The position numbers and the translations under genes were made by a program. Below are positions 16,703 to 25,817 of a stretch of 64,000 nucleotides of DNA, one piece after another (the first letter of the stretch is position 1; each line of letters starts with the position of its first letter). Source of the DNA: CAWIJK01 sp963836375 (GTDB lineage: Bacteria > Actinomycetota > Acidimicrobiia > Acidimicrobiales > RAAP-2); contig CAWIJK010000004.1 of assembly GCA_963836375.1 (NCBI GenBank), positions 434,001 to 498,000 on the forward strand, in the 5' to 3' direction. The notes beneath the pieces are model-generated. The model saw only the letters and a list, made by a program, of their open reading frames with translations. It made no database searches and had not been told where the DNA came from.

Positions 16703-17360
16703 AGATGAGCCGGCGCTCGGTCGCCCAGCGGGTCAGCTGGTGGCGGGTCGACAGCTGGAGCTTGCGGAGCACGGCCGAGACGTGGCTCTCGACGGTCTTG
16801 ACCGAGATGGACAGGTCCCTGGCGATCTCCTTGTAGGTGTAGCCCCGGGCGATGTGGCGGAGGACCTCGCGCTCGCGCGGGCTCAGCTGGTCGAGCTCGG
16901 GGTCGAAGGAGGCCGGCGGCCCGTCGGCCCCGGGCATGGTGGCGAAGGCGTCGAGGACGAACCCGGCCAGCCGGGGGCAGAAGACGGCGTCGCCGGCCGC
17001 CACCCGGCGCACGGCGTCGATCAGCTCGGGCCCCGAGATGGTCTTGGTCACGTACCCCCGGGCCCCGGCCCGGATGACCGAGATGACGTCCTCGGGGGCG
17101 TCGGAGACCGACAGGGCCAGGAAGCGCACGTCGGGGTGGGCGGGCTTGACCGCCTCGATCACCGCCCGGCCGCCGCCGCCGGGCAGGTGGACGTCGAGCA
17201 GGACCACGTCGGGGCGCGCCCGGTCGATCAGGTCCACCGCCTCGGGAACGTCGGCGGCCTCGCCCAGCACCTCGACCGCCTCGCCGAGCTCGCTGCGCAC
17301 CCCGGCCCGGAAGAGGTGGTGGTCGTCGACCAGCACCACCTGGAGGGGGGCGCTCGTCAC
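16701..17360 (-). CDS. LuxR/NarL family response regulator
   Basis: A 219-residue two-component regulator. The receiver domain has the acidic pair DD near residue 11, the phospho-acceptor Asp in VVLLDVHLPG (about residue 54) and the Lys in YVTK. The C-terminal GerE helix-turn-helix is LSPREREVLRHIARGYTYKE onward (about residues 157-205). The GTG start overlaps the kinase stop as GTGA, pairing it with the PspC-domain kinase as a LiaSR-like cell-envelope stress system. Confidence 0.93.
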   Translation of the reverse strand: MTSAPLQVVLVDDHHLFRAGVRSELGEAVEVLGEAADVPEAVDLIDRARPDVVLLDVHLPGGGGRAVIEAVKPAHPDVRFLALSVSDAPEDVISVIRAGARGYVTKTISGPELIDAVRRVAAGDAVFCPRLAGFVLDAFATMPGADGPPASFDPELDQLSPREREVLRHIARGYTYKEIARDLSISVKTVESHVSAVLRKLQLSTRHQLTRWATERRLI

Positions 17361-18772
17361 GTGCGGGCGCGGTGGCGCGGAACCCGCAGCTCGACCTCGG
17401 TCCCCGTGCCCGGCCGGGAGTGGACGGCGGCGGTGCCGCCGTGGCGGGCCATGCGGCCGCAGATCGACTCGGCGATCCCCCGGCGGTCGGCGTGGACGGC
17501 CCCGGGGTCGAAGCCCACCCCGCGGTCGCGCACGAACACCGAGACCGAGGCCGGTTCCACCTCCACGTACAGCGAGACCGTGGCCGCCCCCGACCACTTG
17601 GCGGCGTTGACCGTCGCCTCCCGGGTGGCGGCCAGCAGGGCGCGCAGGTCGTCGTCGAGCGCACAGTCCCCGACGGTCACCGCGTCCACGGCGACGCCGT
17701 GGGTGGCCTCGACGTCCCGCTCGATCAGGGCCACCCCCGCCGCCAGGGTGCCCGGCTCTTCGACGCCGAGGGATCCCGGGGCCACGCCGTCGAAGAGCCA
17801 CGACCGCAGCTCGCGCTCTTGGGCCCGGGCCAGCTGGGCCACCTTCTGGGGCTCCTCGGCGTTGCGCTGGATCAGCGCCAGGGTCTGGAGGACCGAGTCG
17901 TGCACCTGGGCGGCCATGTCGGCGCGCTCCTCGGCCCGGATGCGGGCGTTGCGCTCGGTCACGAGGTCACGGGCCAGGCGGAGCCACCACGGCCCGAAGA
18001 GCACCACGAAGGCCCCGATCACCAGCACCGCCCCCACCGCCAGGCCCAGCCCGCCCCGGTAGCCGTGCCCGACGGCCAGGAGGGCGAGGCCGGCCGCGGC
18101 CAGCGCCAAGCCGACCAGGACCCGGGCCAGGAACGAGCGCCGGGAGCGGTGCGCGGCGGCGCCGATGTCGGTGAGGGTGGCCAGGCCCCGTTGGAGCCGG
18201 GCCCGCTCGGCCGCGTCCTCGTTGCGGTAGACCAGGATCAACCCGGCCGCGGCCAGCACCAGGCCCCAGGTCAACGAGGTCACGAACCCGATGCCCAGGG
18301 CCGAGTCCAAGATCCCGATGACCACCAGCAGCGGCACGCAGCCGACGGCCAGGGCCAGCCCCCGGCGGTCCTTGGCCGCCCGCCCGGCGATGGTCTCGGT
18401 CTCGCCCTCGACCGGGACGAACAGCCACAGGGCCACGTAGCCGACGGCCCCGAACCCGCTCAGCAGGGCCAGCAGCACCAGGCCGATCCGCACGACCGTG
18501 ACGTCGATCCCCAAGCGCCGCGACAGGCCGCCGGCCACCCCGGCGATCAGGCGGTCGTCCTGGCTGCGCCGGGGCGGGCCCCCCCGATGGTGGCGCCAGC
18601 GCCGTCCGTAGTGGCTCCACTGGCGCGGGTCCTGGGCGTTCCACCACGGCGTGGCCGGCCAGGGGGCCGGCCCGGGCCCGGGCTCGGCCTCCCCCGGCGG
18701 TGTCGGTGCGTCGTTGAGGCGGGTGATCCTCCAATGATCGCACCCCGGCGCTCGGGGGGACATCGGGTACAT
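17357..18772 (-). CDS. Sensor histidine kinase with N-terminal PspC domain
   Basis: A 471-residue membrane kinase. After a Pro-rich cytoplasmic leader comes a PspC domain (about residues 68-120: DDRLIAGVAGGLSRRLGIDV then a long hydrophobic helix), then four more membrane segments, and a HisKA_3 dimerisation helix with the phospho-acceptor His at about residue 291 (VHDSVLQTL). The HATPase_c domain has an N-box (EATVNAAKW) and G1 (DRGVGFDPG). PspC kinases sense envelope or membrane perturbation. Two in-frame ATGs (18772, 18763) could be the start. Its response regulator is coupled downstream; a second PspC protein is divergent. Confidence 0.92.
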   Translation of the reverse strand: MYPMSPRAPGCDHWRITRLNDAPTPPGEAEPGPGPAPWPATPWWNAQDPRQWSHYGRRWRHHRGGPPRRSQDDRLIAGVAGGLSRRLGIDVTVVRIGLVLLALLSGFGAVGYVALWLFVPVEGETETIAGRAAKDRRGLALAVGCVPLLVVIGILDSALGIGFVTSLTWGLVLAAAGLILVYRNEDAAERARLQRGLATLTDIGAAAHRSRRSFLARVLVGLALAAAGLALLAVGHGYRGGLGLAVGAVLVIGAFVVLFGPWWLRLARDLVTERNARIRAEERADMAAQVHDSVLQTLALIQRNAEEPQKVAQLARAQERELRSWLFDGVAPGSLGVEEPGTLAAGVALIERDVEATHGVAVDAVTVGDCALDDDLRALLAATREATVNAAKWSGAATVSLYVEVEPASVSVFVRDRGVGFDPGAVHADRRGIAESICGRMARHGGTAAVHSRPGTGTEVELRVPRHRART

Positions 18773-18856
18773 CCCCGAGGGTGCGGGCCCGGACCGGGGG
18801 GCCGTTCAGGGTCATTCCCGATACCGCCGACCGGTGGCGACCCCCAAGATGGACCC

Positions 18857-19126
18857 ATGGAGAACACCGACCCCGCCACCACACCCACCACCGAGCGGCC
18901 ACCGCTGCGGCGACTCGTCGAGGGCCGGATGCTGGCCGGCGTCGCCGCCGGGGCGGCCGAGTACCTGGGGGCCGACGTGACGATCGTGCGGATCCTGCTC
19001 GTCGCGCTGGTGTTCGTCGGCGGCGCCGGGATCCCGCTGTACCTGGCGGCCTGGCTCCTTGTGCCCGAAGAGGGCCAGGACCACGCCATCGCCGACGACC
19101 TGCTCGACCACGCCCACCTCTCTTGA
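18857..19126 (+). CDS. Small PspC domain protein
   Basis: An 89-residue protein that is almost entirely a PspC domain: LRRLVEGRMLAGVAAGAAEYLG, a membrane helix of about 22 residues ending in AWLLVPEE, then a charged tail. Stand-alone PspC proteins bind membranes and modulate envelope stress responses. It is divergent from the PspC-domain kinase and may signal to it. No strong ribosome site is visible before the ATG. Confidence 0.85.
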   Translation: MENTDPATTPTTERPPLRRLVEGRMLAGVAAGAAEYLGADVTIVRILLVALVFVGGAGIPLYLAAWLLVPEEGQDHAIADDLLDHAHLS

Positions 19127-19181
19127 GCCGACACGCACGACGTTGTCCGAACCCACCGCCACCATCCGACGAGGAGGACCA

Positions 19182-19616
19182 GTGAGCTACCGATTCGACC
19201 GACCCTGGTACGCGGGGCGGGCCACGCCCGGCCCCGAGATGCGGGTCTCCAACGACGAGCGCAACGAGGTCGCCGAGAGCCTGTCGAAGCACTACGCCGA
19301 CGGGCGCCTCGACGACACCGAGTTCAAAGAGCGCCTGGACAAGGCGATGGGCGCCAAGACCCGTTCGGACCTCTCGGGGCTGCTGACCGACCTGCCCAAC
19401 ACCGCCGTCCAGGCCGCCGCGCCCGGGCCGCCGCACCGCCTCGGCCTGTTCGCCATCGTCGCCGTCGCCCTCGTCATGGCGATCGCCTGGTCCACCTGGG
19501 CCGTGCCCCACGTGCCGTGGTTCCTGATCGGGGTCGTCGCCCTCTTGCTCTGGGCCCGCGGGCGCTCCCACCGCCACCACACCCACGGCCACGCGGCGGA
19601 CGCCGGCCGCTGGTGA
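19182..19616 (+). CDS. DUF1707 (SHOCT-like) membrane protein
   Basis: A 144-residue protein. Residues 20-70 form a DUF1707 domain (MRVSNDERNEVAESLSKHYADGR split over two helices), a short alpha-helical module near the N-terminus of many actinobacterial membrane proteins. Two membrane helices follow (about residues 88-122), and a His-rich C-terminus (HRHHTHGHAADAGRW) that could bind a metal. The GTG start is fixed by a strong GAGGAGG site. It is 55 bases downstream of the pspC gene and probably in one operon with it. Confidence 0.85.
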   Translation: MSYRFDRPWYAGRATPGPEMRVSNDERNEVAESLSKHYADGRLDDTEFKERLDKAMGAKTRSDLSGLLTDLPNTAVQAAAPGPPHRLGLFAIVAVALVMAIAWSTWAVPHVPWFLIGVVALLLWARGRSHRHHTHGHAADAGRW

Positions 19617-19658
19617 GACCCCGCCGGGCCTGACCCGGCGGCGCGGGGTGGGCCGACG

Positions 19659-19728
19659 CCCCCGTGGTCGGGCCCCCGTGGTCGGGTCCCCGTGGTCGGG
19701 CCCCCGTGGTCGGGCCACCGTGGTCGGG
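19659..19728. repeat. Five tandem copies of a 14-base unit
   Basis: The unit is CCCCCGTGGTCGGG; five copies fit end to end, differing only at the first or third base (copy 3 starts with T, copy 5 has A at position 3). It ends 21 bases before the -10 of the aldo/keto reductase gene, so it covers the upstream promoter region. Confidence 0.9.
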
Positions 19729-19749
19729 ACGGTGGGCGGTGGCGGCGGG

Positions 19750-19755
19750 TAGGTT
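19750..19755 (+). promoter_or_regulatory. Candidate -10 element for the aldo/keto reductase
   Basis: TAGGTT, giving a leader of about 45 bases that contains the GGAGG site before the ATG at 19807. Confidence 0.4.
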
Positions 19756-19806
19756 GAAGCCGGCCCGCGTCCTCCGGGCGACCGCGACGTCTCGTTGGAG
19801 GTGGCG

Positions 19807-20787
19807 ATGCGCTACGTGAACCTCGGCTCGACCGGCCTGCGGGTTTCGCGCCTGTGCATGGGCATGATGGGCTTCGGCGAGGGCAGCGAGCGCAAGTGGG
19901 TGGTTGGCGAGGAGGAGGCCGAACCGATCGTCAAGACGGCGGTCGAGGGCGGGGTCACCTTCTTCGACACCGCCGACACCTACTCGGGCGGGGCCAGCGA
20001 GGTGGCCACCGGCCGACTGCTGCCGAAATTCCTCAGCCGCGACGAGATGGTCGTCGCCACCAAGGTCTTCATGCCCATGACCCCCGGTGAGAACGGCAAG
20101 GGCCTGTCGAGAAAACACATCCTCTCGGCCATCGACGCGTCACTCCGGCGGCTCGGCATGGACTACGTCGACCTCTACCAGATTCACCGTTGGGACCCCC
20201 AGACGCCGATCGACGAGACGATGGGGGCCCTCGACGAGGTGGTCACGGCGGGCAAGGCCCGCTACATCGGGGCATCGTCGATGTACGCCTGGCAGTTCGC
20301 CAAGGCCCAGCACACGGCCGAGCGGCACGGCTGGTCCCGGTTCGTGTCGATGCAGAACCACTACAACCTCATCTACCGCGAGGAGGAGCGCGAGATGATC
20401 CCGCTGTGTCTCGACCAGGGGGTGGGGGTGATCCCGTGGAGCCCGCTGGCCCGGGGCGTGCTGACCGGGAACCGCACCCGCGGGGGCGAGCGGCGGACGA
20501 CGAGGGCCGGCAGCGACGACTTCACCGACTACCTCTACAGCCAGCCCACCGACTTCGACGTGGTCGACCGGGTGGCCGAGGTGGCCGGCGCCCGCGGGGT
20601 GCCGCCGGCCCAGGTCGCCCTGGCCTGGCTGCTGGCCAGACCCGGCGTCAGCGCCCCGATCGTCGGATCGACCAAGGTGGGCCACCTGGCCGACGCCCTG
20701 GCGGCCGAGCAGCTCACCCTCGAGCCGGCCGAGATGGCCGCTCTCGAGGAGCCCTACGTCCCCCACCCGGTCCTGGGCCACTTCTGA
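19807..20787 (+). CDS. Aldo/keto reductase
   Basis: A 326-residue NADPH-dependent TIM-barrel oxidoreductase. The catalytic tetrad is visible: Asp in FFDTADTY, the Tyr of that motif, Lys in VVATKVF and His in YQIHRWD. The C-terminal IVGSTKVGHLADAL segment is the NADPH phosphate site. It is closest to the potassium-channel beta-subunit/YajO-type group. The ATG at 19807 is chosen over a TTG 12 bases upstream because GGAGG lies between them. The substrate is not inferable. Confidence 0.92.
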   Translation: MRYVNLGSTGLRVSRLCMGMMGFGEGSERKWVVGEEEAEPIVKTAVEGGVTFFDTADTYSGGASEVATGRLLPKFLSRDEMVVATKVFMPMTPGENGKGLSRKHILSAIDASLRRLGMDYVDLYQIHRWDPQTPIDETMGALDEVVTAGKARYIGASSMYAWQFAKAQHTAERHGWSRFVSMQNHYNLIYREEEREMIPLCLDQGVGVIPWSPLARGVLTGNRTRGGERRTTRAGSDDFTDYLYSQPTDFDVVDRVAEVAGARGVPPAQVALAWLLARPGVSAPIVGSTKVGHLADALAAEQLTLEPAEMAALEEPYVPHPVLGHF

Positions 20788-20814
20788 GCCCGGCCGCGCA
20801 AGCCCCGGCCGCTC
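20786..20814. terminator. Bidirectional hairpin between the reductase and livF
   Basis: GAGC, CC bulge, GGCC on the left arm pairs with GGCCGCTC on the right, an 8-base stem overlapping the stop codons of both convergent genes. Confidence 0.45.
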
Positions 20815-21535
20815 AGGTCCCGCTCGACAGGTAGGCCCCCAGCGCGGCGGCGGCCATCTCGTCGGGCGTCCCCTCCTTGTGCACCCGGCCGTGCAGCATG
20901 ATCGCCGCCCGGGTGGCCACGCCGAGGGCGGTGCTCACGAACTGTTCGACCACCACGACGGTGACCCCGTCGGCCGCGATCTGGCCCACCAGCTCGTAGA
21001 GCTCGGCCACCACCAGGGGGGCCAGGCCCATCGAGATCTCGTCGAGCAGCAGGAGCCGGGGCCGGCCGACCAGGGCCCGCGAGATGGCCAGCATCTGCTG
21101 CTCGCCCCCCGACAGCGTCCCGGCCAGCTGCTTGCGCCGCTCTTTGAGGCGCGGGAAGTGCTCGAAGGACCGCTCCTCGGCCTCGGCCCGGGTCACGGCC
21201 CCCTGGTACGTCCACATGCGGATGTTGTCGGTGACCGAGAGGTTGGGGAACACCCCGCGCCCTTCGGGGATGGCGCACACCCCCGCCCGGGCCAGGGCCT
21301 CGGGGGTGGGTTTGGCCACGTCGACGCCCTCGATGTGCACCGTCCCCGCCGTCGGCCGCAGGACCCCGTTGGCCACCTTCAAGGTGGTGGTCTTGCCGGC
21401 CCCGTTCGGACCCAGCAGGGCGAACACGCTCCCGGCCGGGATGTGCAGGTCGACCCCGTGGAGCACCTCGATGCGCCCGTAGGCGGCCCGGACGCCGCTC
21501 ATGACGAGGGCCGGCGGGGCGGCGACGGCGGTCAC
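20813..21535 (-). CDS. livF: Branched-chain amino acid-type ABC transporter ATPase (LivF-like)
   Basis: A 240-residue ATPase with Walker A GPNGAGKTT (about 42-50), signature LSGGEQQMLAISRAL and Walker B LLLLDEISMGLAP, the last being diagnostic of LivF. Its ATG overlaps the livG stop (ATGA). It pairs with LivG to energise uptake through the fused permease. Transported ligand may be a branched-chain amino acid, but LivK-like systems also take urea, amides or aromatic acids. Confidence 0.93.
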   Translation of the reverse strand: MTAVAAPPALVMSGVRAAYGRIEVLHGVDLHIPAGSVFALLGPNGAGKTTTLKVANGVLRPTAGTVHIEGVDVAKPTPEALARAGVCAIPEGRGVFPNLSVTDNIRMWTYQGAVTRAEAEERSFEHFPRLKERRKQLAGTLSGGEQQMLAISRALVGRPRLLLLDEISMGLAPLVVAELYELVGQIAADGVTVVVVEQFVSTALGVATRAAIMLHGRVHKEGTPDEMAAAALGAYLSSGT

Positions 21536-22425
21536 GGCTCGCCGCCGTTCCCCGCGGTCGTCGCCCCCGGCCCGTCCGACGGAAGGCCGGGGGCCACCGG
21601 CGCCGCGCCGTCTGGCTCCTCGACGTCGGCCGGCACGTCCATCCGCCCGAGGTAGGCGGCCTGGACGATCGGGTCGGCCCGGATCTCGAGGGGGATCCCC
21701 GAGGCGATGACCTCGCCGAAGTCGAGCACGTGGACCACGTCGCAGATCTTGAGGACCAGGTCCATGTCATGCTCGACCAGCAAGACGGCCCGGCCCTCGG
21801 CGGCCAGGTCGGTGAGCAAGGTGCCCAGGCTCTCGGTCTCGTTGTCGTCGAGGCCCGAGCACGGCTCGTCGAGCAAGATGACCCGGGGCCCGATCGAGAG
21901 CGCCCGGGCCAGCTCCACCAGCCGGGCCGTCCCGGTCGGCAACGCCCCCACCTGGACGTCGGCCACGTCGCGCACCCCCACCCGGGCCAGCAGGGCGAGT
22001 GCGGGGTCCCCCGAGCGCCTCCCGGTGACCGGGGCGATGCTGTGGTTGCCCGGACGGGCCGCCTGCAGGCCGACCCGCACATTGTCCGCCGCGGTCAGGG
22101 TGCCGAACAGCTCGAGGCGCTGGAAGGTGCGGGCCACCCCGAGGCGTGCCCGCCGGTGGGGCCCGAACCCGGTCACGTCGGTGCCGTCGATGTGGACGTC
22201 GCCCCGGTCCGGCCGCTGGAGGCCGGTGATCACGTTGAACAGCGTCGTCTTGCCGGCCCCGTTGGGGCCGATGAGCCCGGTGACCCGGCCGGCGGCCACC
22301 GAGAGGGTGACGTCGGTGAGGGCGGCCACGCCGCCGAAGCGCACGCTGATCCCCCGGGCCTCGAGGACCGGCCGGCCGGCCGGCGGCTCGGCCGTCGCGC
22401 TGACCGTCGCCGCCTCAGGCGACAC
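21532..22425 (-). CDS. livG: Branched-chain amino acid-type ABC transporter ATPase (LivG-like)
   Basis: A 297-residue ATPase, longer than usual LivG because of an extended Pro/Gly-rich C-terminal tail. Walker A is GPNGAGKTT (about 55-63), the LivG-type GVARTFQRLELF follows, and Walker B is ILLDEPCSGLDD. The signature is degenerate (LPTGTARLVELARAL instead of LSxGQ), which could lower its own catalytic competence. The ATG overlaps the permease stop region by 11 bases. Confidence 0.9.
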   Translation of the reverse strand: MSPEAATVSATAEPPAGRPVLEARGISVRFGGVAALTDVTLSVAAGRVTGLIGPNGAGKTTLFNVITGLQRPDRGDVHIDGTDVTGFGPHRRARLGVARTFQRLELFGTLTAADNVRVGLQAARPGNHSIAPVTGRRSGDPALALLARVGVRDVADVQVGALPTGTARLVELARALSIGPRVILLDEPCSGLDDNETESLGTLLTDLAAEGRAVLLVEHDMDLVLKICDVVHVLDFGEVIASGIPLEIRADPIVQAAYLGRMDVPADVEEPDGAAPVAPGLPSDGPGATTAGNGGEP

Positions 22426-24379
22426 CGACCGCCCCTTGGACCTCGTCGTCGGACGCCGCGGGCCCGGGCCCGTCGTCGACCGTCCGCCCCACCGGGTCGG
22501 CGAAGGGGAGCCGGACCCGGTTGCGCAGCTGGGGCAGGCCGAGCACCCCGTCGGCGCTCCGGCCGAGGAGCACGATCCCCACCCCGGCCACCAGCCCGGT
22601 CAGGCCGGCGTAGGCCGCCGGCAGGTGGGTCTCGGCGAAGGGCAGCAGGGTGGCCGACAAGCCGCCCAGCAGGGCGCCGGTCGCCGTGCGGATGCCCCAG
22701 ATGGCCACGAAGAGCAGGAGGATCAGGCTGGAGAGAAACTGGAGCTGGGTGTCGTTGCCGGCGATAGCCCCGGTCTCCCCGCCGTAGAGGACGCCACCCA
22801 GCCCGGCCATCCCGGCGGCCAGCGCGAACACCGCCACCTTGGTCATGGTGGCGTTCAGCCCCAGGGTGGCGAAGGCGGCCGGCGAGTCGTTCATCGCCAC
22901 CAGGCGGCGCCCGAAGTTCGACCGCCGAACAGCCAGGACGGCGACGGCGCAGAGGGCGAAGAAGACGGCGATCACGACCAGCTCGGTCTTGTCGCCGACC
23001 GTGTGCACGCCGGGCAGGGTCAGCCGACCGACCGAGACCGAGCCGCCGAAGCCGGGGAAGAAGCTCGGGTTGGTGAAGAAGGCGAAGTAGGCGGCCTCGC
23101 CGAAGGCCAGCGTGGCCAGGGCCAGGTAGAGGCCCCGCAGCCGGATGGCCGGCAGGGCGATCAGGGTGCCGAGGGCGGCGGTCACCGCCACGGCCGCCAC
23201 CAGCCCGAGCCAGTTCCCGCCGCCGCCGGCCACCTTGCCCATGACGTAGGCCCCCACGCCGAGGAAGGTGAGCTGGCACAAAGAGACCTGCCCGGCGTAA
23301 CCGGTGAGCAGGACCAGCGAGAGGCCGACGATGCCCAAGGTGAGCCCGGTGGCCACCGAGGCCAGGAGGGAGGCGCCGAACAGCGGCGAGCACACGGCGA
23401 CCACGACCACCAGCACCAGGCCCCCCAGCAGCGACTGGCGAAGGTTGGCCACCTTGGGCGGGGCGTGGACCGGGAGCCGGCCGGCGGCGGCCAGGCGGGC
23501 GGCCGGGACCACCAGCAGGGCGACGAAGAGGAAGACCACCGGGATCAGCTCGGGCAGCTGGCCGCCCAGGCTGGAGGGCAGGTGCTGGGACAGGTAGCCC
23601 ACGGCGTACTCGCCGGCCAGGCCGAGGGCGATGGCCCCGGCGAAGGTCCACGGGAGGCTGCGCAGGCGACCGACCACCGCCGCCGCGTAGCCGTTGACGA
23701 CCAGGATGGTCAGCGTGTCGATGTTGAGCCCGGTCGAGGCGACGGTCGGGGCGATGAGGCAGCCGGCCAGGGCGGCGAAGAAGAAGCCGAACATCCACCC
23801 CATCTGGGCGACCCGGTGGGGCTTGGCCCCGGCCAGGGCCACCAGGTCCGGGTCGTCGACGACGGCCCGCATGGCCACGCCGACCCGGAACCACCGGAAG
23901 AAGTACCGCGTGGCCACGGCCACGGCCACGGCCACGATGACGGTCAGGATCTGCTGGTAGTTGACCACCACCCCGAGGATGGTCACGTCCTTGTCTGGCC
24001 AGAACTGGGGGACGATCCGCTGCACCTGGGGGTTCCAGATGGCCGTGGCCACGCCCACCAAGATGACCAGGAGGCCCAGGGTGACCATCAGCGAGCGGAC
24101 CGTCGACGCGCCGTGCAGGCGCCGCATGAAGACGACCTCGACGACGATGGCCAGCAGCGGGGCCAGGATCAAGAGCACCAGGGCCAAGGAGAGGACCGGG
24201 TTCCAACCCCACCCTTGCCAGAGCTGCCAGAAGCTGAAAGCGGCGATCATGCCCACCGCGCCCTGGGCGAAGTTGAAGATCCCGGTCGTCGTGTAGGTGA
24301 TGACCAGACCGCTGGCCGTGATGGCGTAGATCGCCCCGGTGGTGACGCCGATGACGGTGTAGCTGAGAAAGACGCTCAC
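22415..24379 (-). CDS. Fused LivH-LivM ABC permease
   Basis: A 654-residue protein containing two permease domains in one chain. Residues 1-290 match LivH (ITYTTTGIFNFAQGAVGM, VNGYAAAVVGRLRSLP), and residues 310-610 match LivM (LLTGYAGQVSLCQLTFLGVGAY, AIRLRGLYLALATLAFGE). Together they give about 16-18 membrane helices, a full transmembrane channel from a single gene. The C-terminus ends in an acidic cytoplasmic tail. Confidence 0.92.
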   Translation of the reverse strand: MSVFLSYTVIGVTTGAIYAITASGLVITYTTTGIFNFAQGAVGMIAAFSFWQLWQGWGWNPVLSLALVLLILAPLLAIVVEVVFMRRLHGASTVRSLMVTLGLLVILVGVATAIWNPQVQRIVPQFWPDKDVTILGVVVNYQQILTVIVAVAVAVATRYFFRWFRVGVAMRAVVDDPDLVALAGAKPHRVAQMGWMFGFFFAALAGCLIAPTVASTGLNIDTLTILVVNGYAAAVVGRLRSLPWTFAGAIALGLAGEYAVGYLSQHLPSSLGGQLPELIPVVFLFVALLVVPAARLAAAGRLPVHAPPKVANLRQSLLGGLVLVVVVAVCSPLFGASLLASVATGLTLGIVGLSLVLLTGYAGQVSLCQLTFLGVGAYVMGKVAGGGGNWLGLVAAVAVTAALGTLIALPAIRLRGLYLALATLAFGEAAYFAFFTNPSFFPGFGGSVSVGRLTLPGVHTVGDKTELVVIAVFFALCAVAVLAVRRSNFGRRLVAMNDSPAAFATLGLNATMTKVAVFALAAGMAGLGGVLYGGETGAIAGNDTQLQFLSSLILLLFVAIWGIRTATGALLGGLSATLLPFAETHLPAAYAGLTGLVAGVGIVLLGRSADGVLGLPQLRNRVRLPFADPVGRTVDDGPGPAASDDEVQGAVGVA

Positions 24380-24461
24380 GGCGTCATGCCCCGTCCCAGC
24401 ATCTCGCCCCTCCCCGGTTGACCGACTGGCACCCCCCAGGCTCCATTCCTACCGTAAACGG

Positions 24462-25817
24462 TCAGCCACCCGCTGGGGCGAAGTAGAACTTCGAACTGCA
24501 GTCGAAGCCCGAGCCGGTGGGCTGGACCCGGACGTACTTGCCGTTCTTGATGGTGGCGATGAGGTCACAGTTCGAGGGCAGCTTCTTGGCCGGGTTGGTG
24601 GCGGCCAGCAGGCCGTTGGCGGTGAAGCTGGTCACCTTGGCCAGCTGGGCCAGCACCGACCCCCTGGTGGGGTTCTTGCCGGCGGCCTGGAGCGCCTGGA
24701 CGAACAACTGGGCCGAGGCCCAGCCGTAGAGGGTGAACAGGTCGGGGGTCCAGCTCGGGTTGACCTTCTTGACCCAGGACAAGAAGGTCTTGACCGCCGG
24801 CACCGACTTGGCGTCCTGGCCGAGGTAGAGGGCCTGGACCTGGCCGATCATGATCCCGTTGGTCGCCGCCGCGCCGCCGGCCGTCTTGATGAACTGGTCG
24901 GCGTAGACCGGGCCGCCCGAGAAGATGAGCTTGGGGTGCCAGCCCTGCTGGGTGGCGTCTTGGATGATGATCGCCGCCACCTGCCAGTCGAGGGCGGTGA
25001 GGTCCAGGGCGTTGACCCCCTTGGCCCGCATCGACACGATGTCGGTGGTGAAGTCCGACTCGAGCGGGCTGACGTCGCGCACGTAGGTGATCGAGTAGCC
25101 CTCGTGGCGCAGGGCCGCCGCCTCGCCGTTCCACTGGGCGATGGCCGTCGAGGTGTTCGAGACCAGCGAGCCGACCTTGGTGGCGCCCGGGAAGTGCTGC
25201 TTGTAGTACTGGAGCGGCCCGAGGGACCACCCGGTGGCCAGCGGCTGGGCGCTGTAGACGTTGGGCAGGCTGTTGGTGCCCGGGTCGAGGGTGACCGAGA
25301 CGTCGGGCACGGCCGAGTTCTCGGCCAGGATCTTGCAGCCCGAGCTGTCGAAGAGCGAGAAGTTCCCGACCAGGGCGAAGTCCTTGGCCACTGCGGTCTG
25401 GGTGTCGGTGGCGTTGGTCTGCCCGTTGAAGCCGTCGTCGTAGGAGTCGACGTAGAGCTTGCGGCCGTTCACCCCGCCCTTCGAGTTGATGTAGGCGAAG
25501 TAGGCCTGGACCCCGGTCGGTGCGCCCTTGAAGAGCCCCGGCACCGGCCCGCTGATGATCGAGACGTTGCCGACCCTCACCGAGTTCGCCGTGAGGCCGG
25601 TCGTCGACGCGGCGGCGGCCGTGGTCACCGGGCTCGAGTCCTGACACGGAGCACCGGCACTGGGGGCCGGGGCGGCCCCCGCCGTCCCGCCCAGCGCCAC
25701 CACGCCTGCGATCGGGGCGACGGCCACCGCCATGACGGCGACGGCGGCCACCGCCCGTCGCCCCCTGGCTCGCCGTCCGACCCCCTGGACCACCTGGCCG
25801 TCACCGTCGACTCGCAC
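24462..25817 (-). CDS. LivK-like periplasmic ligand-binding protein
   Basis: A 451-residue type I periplasmic-binding-fold protein. A twin-Arg/basic region and hydrophobic segment (about residues 12-45, ending TAGAAPAP) form a long signal peptide without a lipobox cysteine; mature domains follow with VRVGNVSIISGPVPG and INSKGGVNGRKLYV, typical of amino acid/amide binding proteins. The GTG at 25817 is chosen because AAGGGAG lies 6 bases upstream; in-frame codons further up have no ribosome site. It is 82 bases from the permease and probably heads the operon. Confidence 0.88.
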   Translation of the reverse strand: MRVDGDGQVVQGVGRRARGRRAVAAVAVMAVAVAPIAGVVALGGTAGAAPAPSAGAPCQDSSPVTTAAAASTTGLTANSVRVGNVSIISGPVPGLFKGAPTGVQAYFAYINSKGGVNGRKLYVDSYDDGFNGQTNATDTQTAVAKDFALVGNFSLFDSSGCKILAENSAVPDVSVTLDPGTNSLPNVYSAQPLATGWSLGPLQYYKQHFPGATKVGSLVSNTSTAIAQWNGEAAALRHEGYSITYVRDVSPLESDFTTDIVSMRAKGVNALDLTALDWQVAAIIIQDATQQGWHPKLIFSGGPVYADQFIKTAGGAAATNGIMIGQVQALYLGQDAKSVPAVKTFLSWVKKVNPSWTPDLFTLYGWASAQLFVQALQAAGKNPTRGSVLAQLAKVTSFTANGLLAATNPAKKLPSNCDLIATIKNGKYVRVQPTGSGFDCSSKFYFAPAGG

